The notes under the pieces are model-generated. The model did no database searches. It was given only the letters and a program-made list of their open reading frames with translations, and was not told where the DNA came from. From Microbacterium sp. MYb45 (GTDB taxonomy: Bacteria; Actinomycetota; Actinomycetes; Actinomycetales; Microbacteriaceae), in the NCBI RefSeq assembly GCF_002979655.1, contig NZ_PCPG01000001.1, positions 558,001 through 622,000 of the forward strand: a stretch of 64,000 nucleotides of DNA. The letters run 5' to 3'. Within the stretch, counting starts at the first letter, position 1. Every line of letters begins with the position of its first letter. Below are positions 25,002 to 34,521 of this stretch, piece after piece. The translations under genes and the position numbers were made by a program.

Positions 25002-28000
25002 ATGCATCTGAAGAGCCTGACGCTCAAAGGGTTCAAGTCGTTCGCGCAGCCGACGAGCTTCGTCTTCGAGCCCGGCGTGACCTGCATCGTCGGCCCCAAC
25101 GGGTCGGGCAAGTCGAACGTCGTCGACGCCCTTGCCTGGGTGATGGGGGAGCAGGGCGCGAAGACGCTCCGCGGCGGGAAGATGGAGGACGTCATCTTCG
25201 CGGGCACCTCGACGCGGGGCCCGCTCGGGCGCGCTGAGGTGCAGCTCACGATCGACAACGCCGACGGTGCCCTCCCGATCGAGTTCGCCGAGGTCACGAT
25301 CAGCCGCACGCTGTTCCGCAACGGGTCGAGCGAGTACGCGATCAACGGCGAAGGATGCCGGCTCCTCGATGTGCAGGAGCTTCTCAGCGACTCCGGACTG
25401 GGCCGCGAAATGCACGTGATCGTCGGGCAGGGGCGCCTCGACACGGTGCTGCAGGCTTCTCCCGAGGACCGGCGGGGCTTCATCGAAGAGGCGGCGGGAA
25501 TCCTCAAGCATCGCCGCCGCAAGGAGAAGACCCTCCGCAAGCTCGATGCGATGGAGGCGAACCTCACCCGTCTCAGCGACCTGGCGGGGGAGATCCGCCG
25601 TCAGCTCAAGCCGCTCGGGCGCCAGGCGGAGATCGCGCGCGAGGCGCAGACGATCGCTGCCGTCGTGCGTGATGCGAAGGCCCGGATCTTCGCGGACGAC
25701 GTCGTCGCGCTGCGTACGGCTCTCGCCGACCACACGCGTACCGAGCACGAACGCCACACCGAGCGGCTGGTCCTGTCAGACCAGGCCGAAACGGTGCGAG
25801 CGAGTATCGCTCGGCTCGAACAGGATCAGAACTCGGTCGCCGTCGATCAGGCCCGGAGCGTGGCCTTCGGTCTGGAGCAGGTGCAGGAGCGGATGCGCGG
25901 ACTCTACACGCTCGCGAACCAACGCCTGGCGCTGCTCGGATCCGAAGATGACGACGCTGCCGTCACCGCCGTCACCGTGACCCAGGCCACTATCGATGAG
26001 GCGAAGGACGAGATCGACGTGATCTCGGCCGGTCTCGGCGACGCGCAGGATGCGGCGGCGTCGGCGAGCCGTGACGTCGTGCACGCCAGGGCTGAGCTCG
26101 ACACGCTCGATGTGGACATCGCCGAGCAGAGTGCGCTGGTGTCGGAATACGACATGCGCCTCTCAGCGCTGCGCGGTACCGCTGACGCTGCGGCCTCGGC
26201 TCTCGCCGCCGTGCGAGGCGCGGTGCTTCGTCAGGAGAACGCGCTCGAGGCGGCGGACGCGCGCAGGCGGGAGGCTGCCGAGGCGCTCGAGGCGATCGAC
26301 GATGCCGAAGCGCCCGAGGGCACCGCCGTCGAACATGCGGCCGCATACGAGAGCGCGCAGCGGGCGGCGACAGCCGCGGAGGCCGAGCGGGAGACTCTGC
26401 GTGAGCGACTGCATGCGGCCGAGCGTGAGGTCGACTCCCTGACCGCGAAGGCCGCGGCCCTGAGTAGTGCTCTGGCCCTGTCGGGCGGCGCCGCCGAGAT
26501 CGTCAAAGCCGGCGGAAAGGGCATTCGCGGACTCGTCGGAGACGCCGTGCAGGTCCGTGCCGGCTTCGAAGCGGCGATCGCGGCGGTCCTCGGTCCGCTC
26601 ACAGAAGGCGTTCTCATCGACACTGCGGCCGACGCTTTCGCCCAGGCGGCAGAAGCTGCCGAGAACCGCAGGGGAGTCGTCGACTTCGTCGTCGCCGACG
26701 CGCTTCGTCCAGAGCCCGTCGCCGCCCCGATCGAGGGCGTCACACCCGCGGTCGAGACTGTGACGGCACCCGACGGCGTGCTGGGCATCCTGTCGCACGT
26801 TCTGATCGCAGACGATCTGGGCGCCGCCCGTGTCGCGCGCACGGCGCTCGACGGAGCCGGGGACACTTCGACGACGATCGTGACCGTCGGGGGCGACGTG
26901 ATCACCGCCCAGACGCTGCGCACCGGGTCCGGTGGCGAACGATCGCGACTGGAGCTCGCGGCGGAGCGGGATGCCGCCGCCGAGCGCCTGGCGGAGATTC
27001 AGATCGTGGTGGACTCGCTCCGCGAGGCGCGCGAGGACGCGAACGAAGCAGTCGAGACGACCAGACGCCAGGCGAAGGACGCGCTCCGTGCTCTGCGCGA
27101 GCATGATGCAGCCCTCGCCACCCATGCCGAGCAGGTGAACCGGGTCACCGTCCGCCACGAATCCGCGGTCGCCGAATGCGAGCGACTCGAAACCGGCCTG
27201 GCCCAAGCGCAGGCCGCCGTGTCCGATGCGGAGGCGAAAGCGGAAGCCGCCAAAGCTGCGCTGGACGAGGCGATCGCGGCTCCGCGTCCGGTCCTCGACG
27301 CCTCTGCGCGAGACGGGCTGCTCGAGACGCTCGAGCTGGCCCGTGAGGGCGAGGTGCGAGCGCGGCTGGAGATCGAGACGCTGCGGGAACGCGTGCGCGC
27401 GGCCCAGGCGCGGGTCACGAGTCTCGAGCGGCAGCGCGAGCAGGAGCGCGATGCCGCGGCCGAAGCGGCGCGGCGTGCGGTGATCCGTCGTGCCCAGCGC
27501 GAAGCGGCTTCGGGCGTCGCGGAGGAGCTGCCGCGGATCCTCGACTCCCTCGACCGCTCGGTCACCGAGGCGCGCCTGGCCCTGGCCGAGGCGGAGGCCG
27601 CGCGTTCGGCGCAGAACGAGGAGCTCGTCGGGCTCCGCGCCCAGGAGACGTCGCTGCGAGAGCGCCTCGCGGGTCTGACCGAGAGCGTGCACGGTCTCGA
27701 GCTGCAGATCCACGAGAAGAAACTCCATCTCAACAGCCTGCTCGAGCGGGTCTCCTCTGAGCTGGCCCTCGACGAAGATATTCTCGTCGCGGAATATGGC
27801 CCTGATCAGCTCGTACCGCGCGACCCGGGAGTCGAGCACCCCGCAGACGAGCTGCTCGATGACACGGCGATCCCCTTCGACCGCCGCATCCAGCAACGCC
27901 GTCTGGCCGATGCCGAGCGGAAGCTTGCGCAGCTCGGACGCGTCAATCCGCTGGCGCTCGAGGAGTTCGCCGCGCTGGAGCAGCGCCATGCCTTCCTCAC

Positions 28001-28547
28001 CGAGCAGCTGGCCGATCTCACGCAGACGCGTCAGGACCTCCTGACGATCATCGCCGACCTCGACGAGCGCATGCAGACCATCTTCGCGAGCGCCTTCGAG
28101 GACACGAAGGAGGCGTTCGGTCAGGTCTTCCCGCTGCTGTTTCCCGGTGGCACGGGGAGCATCTCCCTCACCGACCCGGAGAACATGCTGACCACCGGCA
28201 TCGAGGTGTCGGTGCGTCCGGTCGGGAAGAAGATCGAGCGACTCTCGCTGCTCTCCGGTGGTGAGCGTTCGCTGGCCGCGGTCGCCCTGCTCGTGGCGAT
28301 CTTCAAGGCGCGGCCGAGCCCGTTCTACATTCTCGACGAGGTCGAGGCGGCGCTCGATGATGCGAACCTGGGGCGCCTGCTCACGGTGTTCGAGCAGCTG
28401 CGAGAGAGCTCCCAGCTGTTGATCATCACGCACCAGAAGCGCACGATGGAGATCGCCGACGCCCTTTACGGAGTCTCGATGCGCCAGGACGGCGTGTCGG
28501 CGGTCGTCGGTCAGCGCGTGGGAGACCGGGCCGCAGCCGCGGTGTGA
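25002..28547 (+). CDS. smc: Chromosome segregation protein SMC
   Basis: 1181 residues, the full length of bacterial SMC. N-terminal ATPase half with Walker A GPNGSGKSN (31-39); long coiled coil; hinge around residues 500-640 (GAAEIVKAGGKGIRGLVGDAVQV...); return coiled coil; C-terminal half with the signature LSGGERSLAAVALLVAI and Walker B FYILDEVEAALDD. With ScpA/ScpB (not in this window) it forms the condensin that organises the chromosome. TAGCGT at 24961-24966 is a plausible -10 box about 36 bases upstream; no good ribosome site is seen. Confidence 0.97.
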   Translation: MHLKSLTLKGFKSFAQPTSFVFEPGVTCIVGPNGSGKSNVVDALAWVMGEQGAKTLRGGKMEDVIFAGTSTRGPLGRAEVQLTIDNADGALPIEFAEVTISRTLFRNGSSEYAINGEGCRLLDVQELLSDSGLGREMHVIVGQGRLDTVLQASPEDRRGFIEEAAGILKHRRRKEKTLRKLDAMEANLTRLSDLAGEIRRQLKPLGRQAEIAREAQTIAAVVRDAKARIFADDVVALRTALADHTRTEHERHTERLVLSDQAETVRASIARLEQDQNSVAVDQARSVAFGLEQVQERMRGLYTLANQRLALLGSEDDDAAVTAVTVTQATIDEAKDEIDVISAGLGDAQDAAASASRDVVHARAELDTLDVDIAEQSALVSEYDMRLSALRGTADAAASALAAVRGAVLRQENALEAADARRREAAEALEAIDDAEAPEGTAVEHAAAYESAQRAATAAEAERETLRERLHAAEREVDSLTAKAAALSSALALSGGAAEIVKAGGKGIRGLVGDAVQVRAGFEAAIAAVLGPLTEGVLIDTAADAFAQAAEAAENRRGVVDFVVADALRPEPVAAPIEGVTPAVETVTAPDGVLGILSHVLIADDLGAARVARTALDGAGDTSTTIVTVGGDVITAQTLRTGSGGERSRLELAAERDAAAERLAEIQIVVDSLREAREDANEAVETTRRQAKDALRALREHDAALATHAEQVNRVTVRHESAVAECERLETGLAQAQAAVSDAEAKAEAAKAALDEAIAAPRPVLDASARDGLLETLELAREGEVRARLEIETLRERVRAAQARVTSLERQREQERDAAAEAARRAVIRRAQREAASGVAEELPRILDSLDRSVTEARLALAEAEAARSAQNEELVGLRAQETSLRERLAGLTESVHGLELQIHEKKLHLNSLLERVSSELALDEDILVAEYGPDQLVPRDPGVEHPADELLDDTAIPFDRRIQQRRLADAERKLAQLGRVNPLALEEFAALEQRHAFLTEQLADLTQTRQDLLTIIADLDERMQTIFASAFEDTKEAFGQVFPLLFPGGTGSISLTDPENMLTTGIEVSVRPVGKKIERLSLLSGGERSLAAVALLVAIFKARPSPFYILDEVEAALDDANLGRLLTVFEQLRESSQLLIITHQKRTMEIADALYGVSMRQDGVSAVVGQRVGDRAAAAV

Positions 28548-28585
28548 CCTCCCAGGCGGGGAAGCGATGAAAGGCGGATGAACTC

Positions 28586-29452
28586 GTGGCCGACGTGACC
28601 GAGCCCCTCGCCGCACACAGCGCTGCGGTGCTCGACTACGGCGCGGCCGGTCCATACGCTGTCGCCTTCGGCTCCAGCGGCGAGATGTGGATCACTCTCG
28701 TGAACACCGGAGAGCTCGTGCGGCGGTCCCCGGACGGGCGCGAGCACCGGTTCACCATCGGCGAGCGGCCGGGTCAGCTCGCCGTGACCTCCGAAGCGAC
28801 GTGGTGCGCGGTTACCGGCGCAGATCGGATAGCCCTCATCGCGAGCGACGATCGGCTGAACTTCATCGACGTTCCGGGTGGGCCGTACGGCATCGCGGCT
28901 GTCGGCTCCGATGCGTTGGTGACCCTTATGCAGGAGAACAAGCTCGCCGTGGTCAGCCGGGACGGACTCCGCAGCGAGGTCGCCGTCCCCCTGGAAGGCG
29001 CATACCCGGCGATGGCCACCGCCCACCGGGACGGCTCTGTCTGGGTCTCGCTCAACCAGCGGGGGGTGCTCGAGCGATGGGATGCCGCAGGCGGTACCGA
29101 ACTCATCACGCTGCCCGATGGCGCAGCCCCCGTCGGCATCGCGGCAGCAGGGGAGTATGTCTGGTCCGCCGACATCGCGCGGGGGAGCATCCTCCGGGTC
29201 GACGGCGATCGGCACGTCCGCGACTTCGTCCTCGCACCGGACAGCCGACCGCACGCGGTGATCGCCGACGACACCGGGTGCTGGTTCACGGAGTGGGGAG
29301 CGAACAGGCTGGGCAGGATCACCACGGAGGGCGATCTCGCCGAGTTCGATCTCTCCGGCATCGGAGAGGAACCGCACGGTCTGGCTCTCGATGGTGACGG
29401 CGTCGTGTGGGTTGCCTTCGAAAGCGGGGTCGTTGCCGGCATCGGGCTGTAG
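28586..29452 (+). CDS. Virginiamycin B lyase-like beta-propeller protein
   Basis: 288 residues, close to the length of Vgb streptogramin B lyase (about 290-300), with propeller repeats such as GPYAVAFGSSGEMWI, GPYGIAAVGSDALV and CWFTEWGANRLGRITTEG. Vgb catalysis needs a His in a PHG motif and a Glu in the next blade strand; here both are present as H264 (EEPHGLALD) and E279 (WVAFESG). Vgb linearises type B streptogramins by elimination. Many actinobacterial homologues are untested and may act on other lactones or none. GTG start behind GGCGGATGAA; smc ends 38 bases upstream. Confidence 0.75.
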   Translation: MADVTEPLAAHSAAVLDYGAAGPYAVAFGSSGEMWITLVNTGELVRRSPDGREHRFTIGERPGQLAVTSEATWCAVTGADRIALIASDDRLNFIDVPGGPYGIAAVGSDALVTLMQENKLAVVSRDGLRSEVAVPLEGAYPAMATAHRDGSVWVSLNQRGVLERWDAAGGTELITLPDGAAPVGIAAAGEYVWSADIARGSILRVDGDRHVRDFVLAPDSRPHAVIADDTGCWFTEWGANRLGRITTEGDLAEFDLSGIGEEPHGLALDGDGVVWVAFESGVVAGIGL

Positions 29453-29454
29453 AG

Positions 29455-29470
29455 GGCGGTTCGAACCGCC
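29455..29470 (+). terminator. Short palindromic hairpin after the Vgb-like gene
   Basis: GGCGGT-TCGA-ACCGCC, a perfect 16-base palindrome two bases after the stop codon. Short for a terminator; a weak call. Confidence 0.4.
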
Positions 29471-29515
29471 GCGCCGCTCTGTTCGGAAGCGGAGTTCATT
29501 CCCCGGTGCTACCCG

Positions 29516-29521
29516 TAGGCT
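29516..29521 (+). promoter_or_regulatory. -10 box for leaderless ftsY
   Basis: TAGGCT lies six bases before the ftsY ATG at 29528. Confidence 0.65.
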
Positions 29522-29527
29522 GGAGGG

Positions 29528-30400
29528 ATGGCGGAGAAGTCCTGGTCTCTCGGTCGCGCACTGCGCGGCATGTTCGTCAAGCCCACCATCGACGAGACGA
29601 CGTGGGAGGACCTCGAGACGGCGCTGATCACGGCCGACTTCGGGCCTGACATCAGCGAACGCGTCGTCGAGGAGCTGCGTGCCAAGGTCGACAAGTACCG
29701 CACGACCGATCCTCGGGACCTCCAGCGCATGCTGCGCGAGACCCTCGAAGAGCACTTCGCGAAGTTCGACACGACACTCAAGCTCACCGAGCGTCCGGCC
29801 GTCGTGCTGGTCGTCGGCGTGAACGGCGTTGGCAAGACGACCACCATCGGCAAGTTCACCAAGTTCCTCCGCGGCTATCAGCGCAGTGTCGTCGTCGGTG
29901 CAGCCGACACGTTCCGCGCAGCGGCAGTCGATCAGCTCGCGACCTGGGCGCAGCGCGGGGGAGCGGCGATCGTCCGTCCGCAGCAGGAGGGCCAGGACCC
30001 CGCTTCCGTCGCCTTCCAGACGGTCGAGTACGCCAAGCGGGAAGGGATCGAGATCGCGATCATCGACACCGCCGGCCGCCTGCACACCAAGGGCGGGCTC
30101 ATGGATGAGCTCACCAAGGTGCGCCGTGTCATCGAGAAGCAGGCGCCCATCAGCGAGGTGCTGCTGGTCCTCGACGCCACGACGGGCCAGAACGGCGTGA
30201 TGCAGGCCGAGGCGTTCCTGGAGCACGCGGGCGTCACGGGCCTCGTCCTGACCAAGCTCGACGGATCCGCGAAGGGCGGGTTCGTGCTTGCGGTGCAGGA
30301 GCGCACGGGTATCCCCGTGAAGCTGCTCGGACAGGGCGAGGGGATCGACGATCTCACCGGATTCACCCCCCATGTGTTCGTCCAGTCATTGGTCGGTTGA
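29528..30400 (+). CDS. ftsY: Signal recognition particle receptor FtsY
   Basis: 290 residues: the NG domains only. The acidic A domain that makes E. coli FtsY 497 residues is absent; instead the protein begins MAEKSWSLGRALRGMFVKP, an amphipathic helix suited to membrane attachment. P-loop GVNGVGKTTT (97-106), DTAGRLHTKGGLMDEL and LTKLDGSAKGG are SRP-GTPase motifs. It docks Ffh-ribosome complexes at the membrane; ffh lies 4 kb to the right. Confidence 0.96.
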   Translation: MAEKSWSLGRALRGMFVKPTIDETTWEDLETALITADFGPDISERVVEELRAKVDKYRTTDPRDLQRMLRETLEEHFAKFDTTLKLTERPAVVLVVGVNGVGKTTTIGKFTKFLRGYQRSVVVGAADTFRAAAVDQLATWAQRGGAAIVRPQQEGQDPASVAFQTVEYAKREGIEIAIIDTAGRLHTKGGLMDELTKVRRVIEKQAPISEVLLVLDATTGQNGVMQAEAFLEHAGVTGLVLTKLDGSAKGGFVLAVQERTGIPVKLLGQGEGIDDLTGFTPHVFVQSLVG

Positions 30401-30444
30401 TGACGGGACTACCGCAGTGAGCACGAGGCTGGTTTCATAGCGTT

Positions 30445-30945
30445 ATGGCGATCGAACACGACTACTTCGGACTCCTGTCCTCGGGCCCCGACGGCTCGAT
30501 CTTCTGGTCGGAGACCGTCGAGCTCGGTGACCAGAGCGTCACCGTGGATCTGACCGCACCGGACCAGGACGACGTGTCCGCGGACGCGCTGGACATCGCC
30601 GCGGGTCTCATCGCCGGACTCGAGAACGTCGACGACACCGCCCGTCGGGGCATGCTCGCCGAGGTCGATGACCGCACCAGCGAGGTGACCGAGTACATCC
30701 TCCAGCAGCAGGAGGCGTACGGCGACGATCTCCCCGAGGTCCTCGTGGACGTGTCAGGGGATGCGGCCGTGGACATCATCCGGTCGCTGCGCCTGATGAG
30801 CATGACCATCCTCGCCGACGAGCACGGCGGTTCGGAGCCCTTCGCCGTCCTCGAGTACGCCCTGGACGACAGCTCATCCGACGACGTCCTCCTCGTGAAT
30901 CTCGGCTCGGACGGCACAGTGCAGTCGGTGATGAGCGCCGACTGA
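30445..30945 (+). CDS. DUF2004-like hypothetical protein
   Basis: 166 acidic residues beginning MAIEHDYFGLLSSGPDGSIFWSE. The first 60 residues (ETVELGDQSVTVDLTAPDQ) resemble the DUF2004 family by eye; the rest is helical and acidic. No catalytic motif or signal peptide. A TAGCGT element ends two bases before the ATG, so the true transcript start is unclear. It is followed by a terminator shared with lipA. Confidence 0.7.
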   Translation: MAIEHDYFGLLSSGPDGSIFWSETVELGDQSVTVDLTAPDQDDVSADALDIAAGLIAGLENVDDTARRGMLAEVDDRTSEVTEYILQQQEAYGDDLPEVLVDVSGDAAVDIIRSLRLMSMTILADEHGGSEPFAVLEYALDDSSSDDVLLVNLGSDGTVQSVMSAD

Positions 30946-30978
30946 ACCACCGCCCGGGCATATACCCGGGGCGGCGGT
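30946..30978. terminator. Bidirectional terminator between the DUF2004-like gene and lipA
   Basis: GC-rich stem with core CGCCCGGG/CCCGGGGCG around an ATATA loop and small bulges, filling nearly the whole 36-base gap between two convergent stop codons. Confidence 0.65.
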
Positions 30979-30981
30979 CGT

Positions 30982-31971
30982 TCAGACGGCCTGCGCGAAA
31001 CCGAGGTCGGCGCTCTCGGCGATGTGCGACAGGTGGTCGGGGATATCGCGTCCCTTGGACACCATTGACTGCGCCCACAGACGTCCCGCACGGTACGATG
31101 ACCGCACCAGGGGACCTGCGAGCACGCCCAGGAAGCCGATCCGCTCGGCCTCTTCCTTGAACTCGACGAATTCCGCCGGCTTCACCCATCGCGCGACCGG
31201 CAGGTGACGGGGCGTGGGCCGGAGGTACTGCGTGATCGTGATGATGTCGCAGCCGGCCTCGTGCAGGTCGTTCAGGGCTTGCACGACCTCTTCCGGCTCC
31301 TCGCCCATGCCGAGGATCAGGTTCGACTTCGTGATCAGGCCGGCATCGCGTGCCTGGGTGAGGACGTTCAGCGAGCGCTCATAGCGGAACGCGGGGCGGA
31401 TGCGCTTGAAGATGCGGGGCACCGTCTCTACGTTATGGGCGAACACCTCGGGCCGGGCGTCGAAGATCTGGCCCAGGAAGGCCGGGTCGGCGTTGTGCTC
31501 GTTCGCGAGCAGCTCGACTCCGGTGTTCGGGTTGAGCTCATGGATCTTCCGTACGGTCTCCGCGTTGAGCCACGCGCCGGTGTCGGGCAGATCGTCGCGG
31601 GCGACGCTCGTCACCGTGGCGTAGCGGAGGTTCATCCGTGCCACGCTCTCGGCGACGCGCCGGGGCTCGTCGGTGTCGTACGCATCGGGCTTTCCCGTGT
31701 CGATCTGGCAGAAGTCGCATCGACGGGTGCACTGGGAGCCGCCGATGAGGAACGTCGCCTCGCGATCCTCCCAGCACTCGTAGATGTTCGGACAGCCCGC
31801 CTCCTGGCACACCGTGTGCAGGTCCTCGCTCTTGACGAGGGAATGGAGTGCCGTGTACTCCGGGCCCATCTTCGCCTTGGTCTTGATCCACTCCGGCTTG
31901 CGCTCGATCGGCGTCTCCGCGTTCCGGATCTCGAGACGGAGGAGCTTGCGGCCATCGGGGGCGGCGGTCAT
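30982..31971 (-). CDS. lipA: Lipoyl synthase
   Basis: 329 residues. Both iron-sulfur motifs are intact: the auxiliary-cluster cysteines in [12 protein letters not shown] (Cx4Cx5C) and the radical-SAM cluster CTRRCDFC (Cx3Cx2C); the C-terminal RSSYRAG serine ligand is also present. It inserts two sulfurs into octanoyl groups attached to carrier domains. The start was placed at [13 protein letters not shown] because it overlaps lipB by ATGA; a much longer in-frame extension upstream only reads the lipB region. Confidence 0.96.
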   Translation of the reverse strand: MTAAPDGRKLLRLEIRNAETPIERKPEWIKTKAKMGPEYTALHSLVKSEDLHTVCQEAGCPNIYECWEDREATFLIGGSQCTRRCDFCQIDTGKPDAYDTDEPRRVAESVARMNLRYATVTSVARDDLPDTGAWLNAETVRKIHELNPNTGVELLANEHNADPAFLGQIFDARPEVFAHNVETVPRIFKRIRPAFRYERSLNVLTQARDAGLITKSNLILGMGEEPEEVVQALNDLHEAGCDIITITQYLRPTPRHLPVARWVKPAEFVEFKEEAERIGFLGVLAGPLVRSSYRAGRLWAQSMVSKGRDIPDHLSHIAESADLGFAQAV

Positions 31972-32621
31972 GCGGGGACTCCTGTCAGTTCGGTGCGACC
32001 GTATTCGGTGACGAAGGCCTGGGTCACCGCTTCGACGAGATCGAGCGGGGAGACGGCGGCGCCGACGACCTCGCTCGCGGTCGTGACGCCGGCGTCTGTG
32101 ATGCCGCACGGGACGATGTCGCGGAATCCGGCGAGCGTGTTGTCGCAGTTGATCGCGAAGCCGTGCATCGTCACCCCCTGCTGCACCCGCACGCCGATCG
32201 CAGCGACCTTGTCCTCGGAGAGCGGGCGTCGCACCCACACTCCGCTTCGACCGTCGACCTGATAGCCGTCGATCCCGAACGGTTTCAGGACTTCGATGAG
32301 GAGGCGCTCCAGACGACGCACATGCGCGACGACGTCGATGGGCTCGATCAGCCGCACGATCGGATACCCCACCAGCTGCCCCGGGCCGTGCCAGGTGATC
32401 TTGCCCCCGCGGTCGACATCGATCACCGGGGTGCCGTCTTGCGGACGCTCGTGCGGCTCGGTGCGCTTCCCCGCCGTGTAGACGGCCTCGTGTTCGAGGA
32501 GGATCAGCGTGTCAGGGCGGAGGCCCGCGACCACGTCGGCATGGACACGTCTCTGCAACTCCCACCCTTCGATGTACGGCACAGGCGTCGGAGCGAACCC
32601 CGGAGTGAGGATCTCGAGCAT
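31968..32621 (-). CDS. lipB: Octanoyltransferase
   Basis: 217 residues. Conserved motifs [30 protein letters not shown] and the catalytic pair Lys ([10 protein letters not shown]) and Cys (FAINCDNTL) are visible. It transfers octanoyl from ACP to lipoyl domains, supplying LipA's substrate; the two genes overlap by ATGA. The ATG at 32621 is preferred over GTG 32624 because AAGGAG then has six-base spacing. Confidence 0.95.
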   Translation of the reverse strand: MLEILTPGFAPTPVPYIEGWELQRRVHADVVAGLRPDTLILLEHEAVYTAGKRTEPHERPQDGTPVIDVDRGGKITWHGPGQLVGYPIVRLIEPIDVVAHVRRLERLLIEVLKPFGIDGYQVDGRSGVWVRRPLSEDKVAAIGVRVQQGVTMHGFAINCDNTLAGFRDIVPCGITDAGVTTASEVVGAAVSPLDLVEAVTQAFVTEYGRTELTGVPA

Positions 32622-32704
32622 CACGCTCTCCTTCTCTGGTTAATTGGACTGAGGGCAACAATACTCCTCCTGTGGTTGCCGGGTGCCGGCGCTTCGCGTC
32701 GCGG

Positions 32705-32710
32705 TAGCGT
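32705..32710 (+). promoter_or_regulatory. -10 box for a leaderless TetR gene
   Basis: TAGCGT lies six bases before the ATG at 32717, in the 95-base gap shared with divergent lipB. Confidence 0.6.
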
Positions 32711-32716
32711 GAGGGC

Positions 32717-33304
32717 ATGAGTTCCACCGGCAGGGCAGGGCGCCCGAAGGCGTCTTCGCGAGAGACTCTCGCGGAGGCGGCATGCGAGCTCTTCCTGGAG
32801 CGCGGGTACGACGCGACGTCGGTGGCGGACATCACCCAGCGAGCCGGCGTGAGCAGATCGAGCTTCTTCAACTACTTCACGTCGAAGAGCGACGTGCTGT
32901 GGTCGGGCATGGACGAGCGCATCGGTGAAGCGATCCGATCGCTCGGCGGGCTGGGGAGCGGGGCATCCGGAGAGGCGGTTCGCCGGATCCTGCTGCTCGT
33001 CGTGCACGGATTCGAACCGGATCCGCTCGCCCTCGCACTCCGCAACGCCGCGGCGATGGGATTGCAGGATGAGCTCGTGAGGGACACGGGCCTCCGTCTG
33101 GCGCGGCTTTCCGATGCCGTTGCTGTCGCGGCGCGGAGTGCCGGAATCGACGTCGTCCGTGCCGACATCGTCGGAGCCGCCTACGCCGCTGCCGTGCTTT
33201 CGGCGCTGCGTGTCTGGACTGAGCAGGGGGCGGGGCGAGGAACGCCGGAGGCCGTGTTGCACGAGGCGCTCGGCGTGATCAACGACCTCCCCTGGAAAGA
33301 ATGA
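32717..33304 (+). CDS. TetR/AcrR family transcriptional regulator
   Basis: 195 residues. The N-terminal helix-turn-helix is canonical (ACELFLERGYDATSVADIT, then [15 protein letters not shown] with the family's F-x-Y-F). The C-terminal ligand domain is divergent. It diverges from lipB, but with separate starts 95 bases apart, and no transporter or enzyme gene follows, so the target and ligand are unknown. Confidence 0.9.
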   Translation: MSSTGRAGRPKASSRETLAEAACELFLERGYDATSVADITQRAGVSRSSFFNYFTSKSDVLWSGMDERIGEAIRSLGGLGSGASGEAVRRILLLVVHGFEPDPLALALRNAAAMGLQDELVRDTGLRLARLSDAVAVAARSAGIDVVRADIVGAAYAAAVLSALRVWTEQGAGRGTPEAVLHEALGVINDLPWKE

Positions 33305-33369
33305 TCGCCGCGGACGAAACGTCGTGAACCGGACAGGTCATGAGTGAACCCACCCCTGAGGAGGAACTC

Positions 33370-34005
33370 ATGATTCGAGACCAGTTGGACGAGCTGCTGG
33401 ACGCGTCGGCACCGCCGCCGCGCGTGACGATCGAGTCGGCGGAACTGCGCGCGATGCTCGCCGCGGCGAAGACCGTCGTGCAGCCGCCACGGAAGAAGCG
33501 TCGCACCGTGGTGCTGAGCGGAGCGCTGGGGCTTCTTCTCGCCGGCGGTGCCGGCATCGCGACCGCGTCGTCGGATTGGCTCTGGGTCCCGGGGCTGGAG
33601 AACCCCGACCGCAGCTACTCCTACACGTCGCCCACCTGGGGTGAGTGTGAGATCCGTTACAGCGGCTGGGATACGCACGACCCGCTGACGCAGGGACAGG
33701 TCGATCGGATCATCGACGAGTGGTTCGCGAACACGGATGTCGAAGTGGCCGCAGAACCGTATGTGGCGGAGCAGCTCGCTGCCGTCGAGGCTGATCTGGC
33801 TGCGTCGGAGGAGACAGCCACGGATCCGCGGCAGCCTGACCTGAACGCGTGGCGAGCGCACGATCAGGCCCTCTCCATGGCGCTGTACGAGGAGCTGAAG
33901 GCCAACGGCTTCGACACTGGACGCGGCGACCTGGCGGGCTCGGACGCGCACAGCCAGCTGCACTGCGAGGACGAGGACTGGGGCGGCGAGGGTGGCACTC
34001 CGTGA
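33370..34005 (+). CDS. Membrane-anchored protein paired with a sigma factor
   Basis: 211 residues. The short N-terminal cytoplasmic part (MIRDQLDELLDASAPP) is followed by a basic stretch (PRKKRRT), one transmembrane helix (VVLSGALGLLLAGGAGIATA) and an acidic extracytoplasmic domain with Cys in WGECEIRYSGWD and LHCEDEDW. It precedes a sigma-factor gene with GTGA overlap. The layout suggests a membrane partner of the sigma factor. ATG 33370 follows GAGGAGG at 33358-33364; an upstream in-frame ATG at 33340 has no such site. Confidence 0.75.
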   Translation: MIRDQLDELLDASAPPPRVTIESAELRAMLAAAKTVVQPPRKKRRTVVLSGALGLLLAGGAGIATASSDWLWVPGLENPDRSYSYTSPTWGECEIRYSGWDTHDPLTQGQVDRIIDEWFANTDVEVAAEPYVAEQLAAVEADLAASEETATDPRQPDLNAWRAHDQALSMALYEELKANGFDTGRGDLAGSDAHSQLHCEDEDWGGEGGTP

Positions 34006-34508
34006 GCCGGCACCCGGAGGATGCGGCGCTCATCGTGGTCTTCGAGGCGAGTGCTTCGGACCTGCTCGCCTACCTGTCTCGCCGAGTCGGCCCCGACGAC
34101 GCCGCAGATCTCCTGGGGGAGACCATGGTCGTCGCGTGGCGACGGGTTCGTCAGCTTCCGACCGACCCGGAGCGCGCACGCATGTGGCTCTTCGGCGTCG
34201 CGCGTGGAACGCTGCTCAACCATGCGCGAGGGGAGCGGCGGCGGTGGGCACTGGCCGACCGCATCCGCTCTCACGCCGCGGAGGAGCTCTCCACGGCACC
34301 GGCCGATACCGGCAGCGAGGTCCGCGACGCCATCGCACGGTTGGGCCCCGACCTGTCCGAACTCGTCCGTCTGGTGCACTGGGACGGCTTCTCGCTGACG
34401 GATGCGGCGGAGCTGCTGGGCATTCCTGCCTCCACGGCGCGGGGGCGCTACCAGAGGGCGAAGGTCGAGCTCCGCGCCGCGCTGAGCGTGGAGGCTCCAC
34501 TCGCGTAG
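34002..34508 (+). CDS. Sigma-70 family (ECF-like) RNA polymerase sigma factor
   Basis: 168 residues from a GTG that overlaps the upstream stop codon. Region 2 is recognisable (FEASASDLLAYLSRRVGPDDAADLLGETMVVAWRR), and region 4 has a helix-turn-helix (LTDAAELLGIPASTARGRYQRAK). It is shorter than most ECF factors. The membrane protein gene comes before it, the reverse of the usual sigma/anti-sigma order. The 3' end holds the ffh -10 box. Confidence 0.85.
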   Translation: MSRHPEDAALIVVFEASASDLLAYLSRRVGPDDAADLLGETMVVAWRRVRQLPTDPERARMWLFGVARGTLLNHARGERRRWALADRIRSHAAEELSTAPADTGSEVRDAIARLGPDLSELVRLVHWDGFSLTDAAELLGIPASTARGRYQRAKVELRAALSVEAPLA

Positions 34509-34511
34509 AAT
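34506..34511 (+). promoter_or_regulatory. -10 box for ffh
   Basis: TAGAAT overlaps the stop codon of the sigma gene and lies ten bases before the ffh ATG (34522), so the leader is absent or only a few bases long. Confidence 0.6.
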
Positions 34512-34521
34512 CGACAGCACC

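Noticed and set aside
26163-28655. An 830-codon antisense frame within smc
   Set aside because: Composition is Arg/Glu/Leu shadow of the SMC coiled coil; no independent start signals.
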